DNA of 10,800 nucleotides, from contig DIZU01000052.1 of the NCBI GenBank assembly GCA_002429455.1, positions 1 to 10,800 of the forward strand, read 5' to 3'. A model generated the notes under the pieces. It did no database searches, was not told the DNA's origin, and saw only the letters and a list, made by a program, of their open reading frames with translations. Within the stretch, counting starts at the first letter, position 1. Each line of letters begins with the position of its first letter. Source of the DNA: Methylotenera sp. UBA6020 (GTDB lineage Bacteria; Pseudomonadota; Gammaproteobacteria; Burkholderiales; Methylophilaceae). Below are positions 6,131-10,800 of this stretch, in pieces. Both the position numbers and the translations under genes were made by a program.

Positions 6131-6694
6131 TTAATGTGCTAATGCGCCATCAATTAAGATTTTTGCTGCTTTTTTTGCATATTTAATGGCGCCAGAGCCG
6201 CGTTTCATCTGCTCTGCTTGCACAGCACCTTCAAATAACAGTGACAGCTGTAGGGCCAAGCCGTCGGCATCTTGGATGTTGGCATCGCTCGCTAAGCTAC
6301 TGATATATTGTCTAAATTGACGTGATTGTTCAGAAGACAGCTGATGCACAGGATTTTCTTCGTTAGGAAACTCTGCTGAAGCCTTGATAAAGCCCATCCC
6401 CCGGAAGTTGGGTGAAGTCACCCATTCTTCAATGAACTCAAAGAGCTTTTGTATTTTCTCACTCGGTTTTTTAGTGTTTGTCGTGAGCTGGTCGTTTAGC
6501 CAGCTTTGAAAATCTTGATGGCCTTTTTTGAGCACTTCAAGAATTAATATCTCTTTGCTACGGAAATATTTATAAAGCGTCATTTTAGTGGTGCCTGCGA
6601 CCGCAACAATAGTATCTACGCCAGTCGAGTTAATTCCATGTGTTTGGAATAAATTAGACGCAGTGATCAGTATTTTTTCACGTAACGGAGACAT
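6131..6694 (-). CDS. TetR-family transcriptional regulator
   Basis: This 187-residue regulator has the TetR helix-turn-helix at residues 24-44 (TGVDTIVAVAGTTKMTLYKYF), in the usual N-terminal setting that starts REKILITASNLFQTHGI. The ligand-binding part (about 75-183) has the signature FEFIEEWVTSPNFRGMGFIKA and the late helix LALQLSLLFEGAVQAEQ, placing it with regulators whose C-terminal domain reads ALDEWF-SPDFRGCAFINA or similar. The ligand is unknown. The start is fixed by an in-frame TAG two codons upstream of the ATG. There is no SD, while a -10 TATAAT ends six bases before the ATG. The palindrome TATAC-N6-GTATA overlaps that -10, suggesting self-repression. The kinase gene follows closely and the membrane protein with a related domain precedes it. 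Confidence 0.93.
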   Translation of the reverse strand: MSPLREKILITASNLFQTHGINSTGVDTIVAVAGTTKMTLYKYFRSKEILILEVLKKGHQDFQSWLNDQLTTNTKKPSEKIQKLFEFIEEWVTSPNFRGMGFIKASAEFPNEENPVHQLSSEQSRQFRQYISSLASDANIQDADGLALQLSLLFEGAVQAEQMKRGSGAIKYAKKAAKILIDGALAH

Positions 6695-6700
6695 AGGCTA

Positions 6701-6730
6701 ATTATACTAATCTGTATAGCTTATATGCAA
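6701..6730 (-). promoter_or_regulatory. tetR promoter with overlapping palindromic operator
   Basis: On the minus strand TTGCAT (complement of 6725-6730) and a perfect TATAAT (complement of 6701-6706) are 18 bp apart. Transcription would begin at or within a base or two of the tetR ATG at 6694, implying a leaderless message. The inverted repeat TATAC (6703-6707), six bases, GTATA (6714-6718) covers the -10 and has the size and placement of a TetR-family operator. The -35 is weak (three of six). Confidence 0.55.
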
Positions 6731-6743
6731 TCATTATTATCAG

Positions 6744-7514
6744 TTAGCTTGTTGAATTTGCCATTAACATGGGCGTGAAATTACAGCGTACTTTTTCTAA
6801 ATAAGAATTAGCAATCGCTAAATTACCAAGATCGGTTGGTAGTTTTCCACCGACAACATTTTCTAGATAAATGGCCTTGTCTTTATCCGGAATTAATAAG
6901 ACTTCTGGAAATTGACAGGTGCCATTACGCATTTGTTCATATTTTGCATACATTGTAGTCGCATCATGCGCGGTTAAGCCTTTATCGACTACGTAGGTTG
7001 CAGCAATGATCGTTGTTTTATAGTGGCTATTGGCGCTAGCTAGATTGGTTTGGTGCTGATTATTTTGTATTAGCTCGGGCAGCCATATTGCTGCGGCGCT
7101 TACTAGTAAAAATAAACTAGCTGCAATACCATAAATAGCTGATTTTGAGCATAGCGTAGCAGCTGGCCAATCTTTTTGACTTTGCGCCAAAATGAGCGCA
7201 TTCGCTACTTTTTTTGCATGTAATAGACTGCCGCTGCTCGGCTGCGTAATTTTTTGCTGTGCAGCATTGCGTGCAATTAGCACAATATGCTCAGCAAGCA
7301 TGGCGGGGTTAGCGGCGCCGCAGGCCTTGGCTTGTGCGGTGAAAAAGTTAATTAATTGCTGATTGGTAATTTCACTCGGCGTAATTTCAACTTGGATGTT
7401 AGGTGCGTTAAGCCAGTCATCTAAAATATCAAACAGACTGAGTATGCGTCCTTGCGGCGTTTTGCTGGACTTCGCCAGCATGTTCAGTAGCCATTCTGAG
7501 TTGAAAATATCCAT
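6744..7514 (-). CDS. membrane protein with TetR-like C-terminal domain but no HTH
   Basis: I do not recognise this 256-residue protein as a named family. Residues about 4-110 resemble the ligand-binding half of TetR regulators. RILSLFDILDDWLNAPN (23-39) lines up with residues 80-96 of the TetR protein downstream (identical I, L, F, W, P, N and acidic residues in register), and AANPAMLAEHIVLIARNA (67-84) and AKKVANALI (100-108) match its later helices. The FRGMGFIKA stretch is missing and no helix-turn-helix precedes it. Residues about 126-147 form one membrane helix, followed by a polar domain of about 105 residues with two cysteines (C200, C244) that could pair outside the cytoplasm. The start has no SD. 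It lies 31 bases after hemJ, probably in that operon. A role as a membrane-tethered ligand sensor is inference only. Confidence 0.75.
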   Translation of the reverse strand: MDIFNSEWLLNMLAKSSKTPQGRILSLFDILDDWLNAPNIQVEITPSEITNQQLINFFTAQAKACGAANPAMLAEHIVLIARNAAQQKITQPSSGSLLHAKKVANALILAQSQKDWPAATLCSKSAIYGIAASLFLLVSAAAIWLPELIQNNQHQTNLASANSHYKTTIIAATYVVDKGLTAHDATTMYAKYEQMRNGTCQFPEVLLIPDKDKAIYLENVVGGKLPTDLGNLAIANSYLEKVRCNFTPMLMANSTS

Positions 7515-7545
7515 TATGACAAAATCTTATCTTATAGTTTTTCGT

Positions 7546-7956
7546 TTAGAAAGGTTTAACTTCTACTAGTATCACAATCACACACAGCACAATCACCGGT
7601 AATTCATTAAACCAGCGATACCAAATATGGCTGTGCTGATTGTGATCATGCTTAAAGTCATTGACCAGTTTACCGCAATAAATATGATACCCCACCAGCA
7701 CCGCTACAAATGCTAATTTTGCATGTAACCAACCGCCCGTAATGCCATAGCCTAGCCATAACCAGAAGCCGAAGGTAATGGCTAAAATGGCCAATGGCAA
7801 CATAAAACGATACAGCTTGTATTCCATCAGTTTTAATCGGTCAGATGTCGCGGTGTCGGTCACCATGGCATGATTAACCAATAATCGAGGCAGGTAAAAC
7901 AGTCCGGCAAACCAACTGGTGACAAAAATAATATGAAACGCCTTGACCCAAAGCAT
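7546..7956 (-). CDS. hemJ: protoporphyrinogen IX oxidase, HemJ type
   Basis: HemJ is the inner-membrane enzyme that oxidises protoporphyrinogen IX to protoporphyrin IX, the step before iron insertion in haem synthesis. The 136 residues and four membrane segments are typical of the family (formerly UPF0093). Conserved features are WVKAFHIIFVTSWFAGLFYL at the start with the essential His8, YLPRLLVNHA (21-30), WLHAKLAFV (76-84) with the conserved Lys80, and RWFNELPVIVL (114-124). Its ATG shares a base with the stop of the gene upstream (TAATG), so translation is probably coupled. No HemG or HemY is in the window, so this is likely the cell's enzyme for this step. Confidence 0.93.
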   Translation of the reverse strand: MLWVKAFHIIFVTSWFAGLFYLPRLLVNHAMVTDTATSDRLKLMEYKLYRFMLPLAILAITFGFWLWLGYGITGGWLHAKLAFVAVLVGYHIYCGKLVNDFKHDHNQHSHIWYRWFNELPVIVLCVIVILVEVKPF

Positions 7957-8456
7957 TAGGCGCCAAGCTCTTTGTTGAGCAGCAGGTACAAAGCATTAAA
8001 ATCAATATTGCCGATTGTGCGCCGTAATAAATGGCCTTGTTTATCAAAAATAAATGTCGTTGGTGTCAAATTTATTCCACCAAATTTATTCGTTACCTCA
8101 GATAAACCATCATGCATCACCGGAAAAGGCAGTGCTTTTTGTTTCGTATAATTGAGCACCTGCGCCGGTGGGTCATAAGGCATAGCCACGGCAATCACTT
8201 CGAAACCTTTTTGATGATATTGTTTATAAGTACTCGTTAGCTGGGGCATCTCCTTAACGCAACCCGGGCAATCTGTCGCCCAAAAATTGACCAACACGAC
8301 CTTGCCCTTTAAGCTGGACATAGAGATTTCTTTACCTTCAATCGTGGTAAACGTTACATCAGGTGCAGCAGTTTTGTTGCTGAGTTGAAAACCTAAAAAC
8401 ACCAGCAAGGCAATAACAATAATGGGTAATAATGATTTTTTTAATGAAATATTCAT
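7956..8456 (-). CDS. membrane-anchored TlpA/ResA-like thiol-disulfide oxidoreductase
   Basis: This 166-residue protein has an N-terminal hydrophobic segment (about 8-25) acting as an anchor or uncleaved signal, then an AhpC/TSA-type thioredoxin fold facing the periplasm. VVLVNFWATDCPGCVKEMPQL contains the CPGC active site (Cys63, Cys66), and LTPTTFIFDKQGHL supplies the cis-proline loop and the strand after it. TlpA/ResA-type proteins typically reduce disulfides of apocytochromes or copper-site proteins. The overlap with hemJ suggests a joint role in haem or cytochrome supply, which is inference. The ATG at 8456 has no clear SD, and no convincing promoter is seen in the 209-base divergent spacer on this strand. 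Confidence 0.9.
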   Translation of the reverse strand: MNISLKKSLLPIIVIALLVFLGFQLSNKTAAPDVTFTTIEGKEISMSSLKGKVVLVNFWATDCPGCVKEMPQLTSTYKQYHQKGFEVIAVAMPYDPPAQVLNYTKQKALPFPVMHDGLSEVTNKFGGINLTPTTFIFDKQGHLLRRTIGNIDFNALYLLLNKELGA

Positions 8457-8619
8457 ACGAGTAGTTTATCGTTTTCAAATGATTAGTCTATATGTTTTAA
8501 TTTAACTACGTAGCTTACATAGTTGGCTGGAAGGTGTTGCTGCCAAGGTTTTGCTAAAAGTATTGCGAACGGGCGCCAATAACCATGAAACTATTGCGCT
8601 TATTTGCTAGTCATCACCA

Positions 8620-8628
8620 TGTTATAAT
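8620..8628 (+). promoter_or_regulatory. extended -10 promoter of the FAD oxidase gene
   Basis: TGTTATAAT is a perfect extended -10 (TGn plus TATAAT at 8623-8628). The -35 region at 17 bp (TTATTT, 8600-8605) is poor, as expected for this promoter class. Transcription would start near 8635, about 30 bases before the ATG at 8666. This makes the in-frame ATGs at 8585 and 8627 unlikely starts. Confidence 0.65.
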
Positions 8629-8665
8629 GCTGTTTTTAATAACTAAGCTATTTATTAAAACAAAA

Positions 8666-10800
8666 ATGAACGCACCCCTACCTAGCGATATCCTCCATGC
8701 AGCACCTCGGCCGGCTACGCGCCTGCGCGAAATCCCTTACAACTATACCTCGTTCTCAGACCGTGAAATCGTCATTCGGTTTCTTGGCGAAGAAATTTGG
8801 GATATTTTAAACGAATTACGTGGTGAACGTAAAACTGGTCGTTCTGCGCGTATGTTGTTTGAAGTGTTGGGTGATTTATGGGTGGTTACGCGCAATCCCT
8901 ATTTGCAGGATGACTTGCTAGAAAATCCTAAACGCCGCAAAGCGTTAGTAGATGCCTTGCAGCACCGTATCGCCGCGATTGATGAGCGTAGCGCCGGCAA
9001 TGCAAAAGTATTGAAGTTGGTGGTGGCTGGGCGTCAAGCGGTGATGAAGTTTGAAAATGATTTTAAGCAAACGGCCAGTTTACGCAAAAAAACACTGGCT
9101 AAGTTAACAAAAATCACCCGCAAAGATAACGTACAGTTTGATGGCTTGGCGCGTGTATCACACGTGACTGATGCTACCGATTGGCGCGTTGAATATCCGT
9201 TTGTGGTCTTACATCCGGATACCGAAAAAGAAATCGCCGCCTTGGTACGCGGCTGTATCGAATTAGGCCTCACGGTTATCCCACGCGGGGGCGGTACTGG
9301 CTACACTGGCGGAGCCATTCCGCTCACGCCTATGTCTGCCGTGATTAACACTGAAAAATTGGATCAACACACAGGCGTGCAAATGCGCACGTTGCCGGGC
9401 GTGGCCAGGCAGGTCGCGACTATTGAGTGTGGTGCTGGTGTGGTAACGCGCCGTGCAATGGAAGCCGCAAGTGACGCGGGTTTAGAGTTCGCCTGCGACC
9501 CAACTTCAGCCGATGCCTCTTGTATTGGCGGTAACGTGGCTATGAATGCCGGCGGTAAAAAAGCCGTGCTGTGGGGTACCGCGCTGGATAACCTAGCCTC
9601 ATGGCGCATGGTAACGCCTGATGCCGAGTGGCTTGAGGTGGAGCGCCTGGACCATAACCTGGGCAAAATTCATGATATCCCGATGGCGCGCTTTAAAGTC
9701 AGCCGCTATGCCGAAGATATGAAAACCTTGCTGGCCGAGCCTGAGATTTTAGAAATTGCCGGGCCCAGTTTCCGTAAGCTAGGCTTGGGCAAAGACGTGA
9801 CCGATAAGTTTTTATCCGGTTTGCCGGGCATACAAAAAGAAGGCTGCGATGGCTTAATTACCTCCGCGACCTTTATTCTGCATCGCATGCCTAAGCATGT
9901 GCGTACCATTGCCTTGGAGTTTTTTGGCAACGTATCACACGCAGTGCCAGCCATTGTCGAGATTAAAGATTATTTAGACGCTACCGCTAGAAAAGACCCC
10001 ATTGTACTAATGGCGGGTTTAGAGCACATGGATGAGCGCTATATTAAAGCGGTGGGTTACGCGACCAAAGCTGCGCGTCAACAACGCCCTAAAATGGTGT
10101 TGATTGCCGATATTGCCTCAGATGATGAAAATGCCGTGGGTGAAGCAGCGTCACACATCGTCCGTTTATGTAACGCTCGCGATGGCGAAGGCTTTATTGC
10201 AGTTTCTGCCGAAGCACGTAAAAAGTTTTGGTTAGATCGCGCGCGTACGGCCGCCATTGCCAAGCATACCAATGCGTTTAAAGTCAACGAAGACGTAGTG
10301 ATTCCGTTGCCACGCCTAGGCGATTATTCTGACGGTATTGAGCGCATCAATATTGAGCTTTCAATTCAAAACAAGCTCAAATTACTAGATGCGCTACAAG
10401 ACTTTGTTCAGGGTGATTTGCCGTTGCAGCAAGATGACGATAGCAATGCCGATGAGAAAATGGTGGAAGCTAAACAAGGCATCGCATTGCAGTTGTTAAG
10501 TGAATTGCGTGCGCGTTGGAACCTGATTCTAAATAACCTCGATGCGCCAGTGTCCATATTGGGCGAGCTTGGTAGTGCCTTGAGTGAATACGAAAATGTG
10601 TTCCGCGCAGTGCAATCTTACGATTTACGCATTTCCTGGAAACGCGAACTTAAACGCCCAATGGCGGAAATTTTTGCTGGACGTGAGTATCATAAAATAT
10701 TAAGTCGTTTCGATGAAATTCACAAAGCCGTGCTCAAGGGCCGCGTATTTATTGCCTTGCATATGCATGCGGGCGATGGCAATGTGCATACCAATATTCC
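8666..10800 (+). CDS. large FAD-linked oxidase, DUF3683 type, N-terminal part
   Basis: The reading frame is open to the window edge, giving 711 residues of a protein that in this family is usually well over 1,200. Residues about 1-165 are the DUF3683-type N-terminal region ([20 protein letters not shown] at 18-37 is highly typical). The FAD_binding_4 domain follows: [18 protein letters not shown], the pyrophosphate loop [12 protein letters not shown] (207-218) and [18 protein letters not shown] (288-305). The GlcD/D-lactate-dehydrogenase-like C-terminal domain runs to the edge and carries [10 protein letters not shown] (699-708), a metal or flavin-site motif. Iron-sulfur and CCG domains normally follow but lie outside. 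Family members are thought to oxidise a 2-hydroxyacid; the substrate is not known to me. The ATG at 8666 gives the usual MNAP start; no SD is visible. Confidence 0.93.
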   Translation, partial: MNAPLPSDILHAAPRPATRLREIPYNYTSFSDREIVIRFLGEEIWDILNELRGERKTGRSARMLFEVLGDLWVVTRNPYLQDDLLENPKRRKALVDALQHRIAAIDERSAGNAKVLKLVVAGRQAVMKFENDFKQTASLRKKTLAKLTKITRKDNVQFDGLARVSHVTDATDWRVEYPFVVLHPDTEKEIAALVRGCIELGLTVIPRGGGTGYTGGAIPLTPMSAVINTEKLDQHTGVQMRTLPGVARQVATIECGAGVVTRRAMEAASDAGLEFACDPTSADASCIGGNVAMNAGGKKAVLWGTALDNLASWRMVTPDAEWLEVERLDHNLGKIHDIPMARFKVSRYAEDMKTLLAEPEILEIAGPSFRKLGLGKDVTDKFLSGLPGIQKEGCDGLITSATFILHRMPKHVRTIALEFFGNVSHAVPAIVEIKDYLDATARKDPIVLMAGLEHMDERYIKAVGYATKAARQQRPKMVLIADIASDDENAVGEAASHIVRLCNARDGEGFIAVSAEARKKFWLDRARTAAIAKHTNAFKVNEDVVIPLPRLGDYSDGIERINIELSIQNKLKLLDALQDFVQGDLPLQQDDDSNADEKMVEAKQGIALQLLSELRARWNLILNNLDAPVSILGELGSALSEYENVFRAVQSYDLRISWKRELKRPMAEIFAGREYHKILSRFDEIHKAVLKGRVFIALHMHAGDGNVHTNI

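Noticed and set aside
8504..8524. AACTA-N11-TAGTT inverted repeat upstream of tlpA
   Set aside because: Five-base arms in AT-rich DNA are expected by chance and it aligns with no promoter element.
9034..10287. Four minus-strand open frames of 69-100 codons
   Set aside because: They lie entirely inside the plus-strand oxidase gene, whose frame gives a clear family match; they are antisense shadows with no SD or recognisable product.
1..10800. CRISPR array, insertion sequence, prophage or toxin-antitoxin pair
   Set aside because: No spaced direct repeats, transposase, integrase, phage or small paired toxin genes are seen; gene content is mostly core metabolism and envelope.

Overview
The window looks like a chromosomal segment of a Gram-negative betaproteobacterium with moderate GC content. 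A methylotroph-type member of the Methylophilaceae (for example Methylotenera) is my best guess, from the combination of a membrane-anchored cytochrome c5, the TlpA-HemJ pair, a betaproteobacterial-type PfkB kinase and a large DUF3683/FAD oxidase. This placement is by recalled family resemblance; no search was run. Most of the DNA is ordinary core-genome sequence. I see no phage, insertion sequence or CRISPR array.

Layout. Bases 1-983 hold an IclR-family regulator (+) and, divergent from it at the very left edge, the first two codons of another gene (-) with a strong Shine-Dalgarno (SD) sequence. A bidirectional terminator (1077-1109) separates the regulator from a complete tRNA-Arg(CCG) on the minus strand (1117-1193). 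A divergent promoter region follows, then a cytochrome c5 gene with its own terminator (1322-1877) and apaH (1896-2732). From 2785 to 8456 every gene is on the minus strand. In transcription order these are: a tlpA-like thioredoxin gene overlapping hemJ; an unrecognised membrane protein; a TetR regulator; a PfkB-family kinase; a SlyB-like lipoprotein; and the ornithine-lipid genes olsB and olsA. The right edge (8666-10800+, plus strand) is the N-terminal two thirds or so of a very large FAD-linked oxidase that runs out of the window.

How the parts fit. OlsB and OlsA together make ornithine lipid, a phosphorus-free membrane lipid. Just upstream of olsB, on the coding strand, are three 11-bp direct repeats matching the PhoB binding site, so the pair is probably switched on by phosphate starvation. 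TlpA and HemJ are translationally coupled (TAATG) and link periplasmic thiol chemistry with haem synthesis, which fits the c-type cytochrome nearby.

The most unusual gene is 6744-7514. Its cytoplasmic N-terminus looks like the ligand-binding half of a TetR regulator without the DNA-binding helix-turn-helix, followed by one membrane helix and an extracytoplasmic domain. It sits directly upstream of an intact TetR regulator whose start has no SD but has a -10 element only six bases away, suggesting a leaderless mRNA and autoregulation through an overlapping palindrome.
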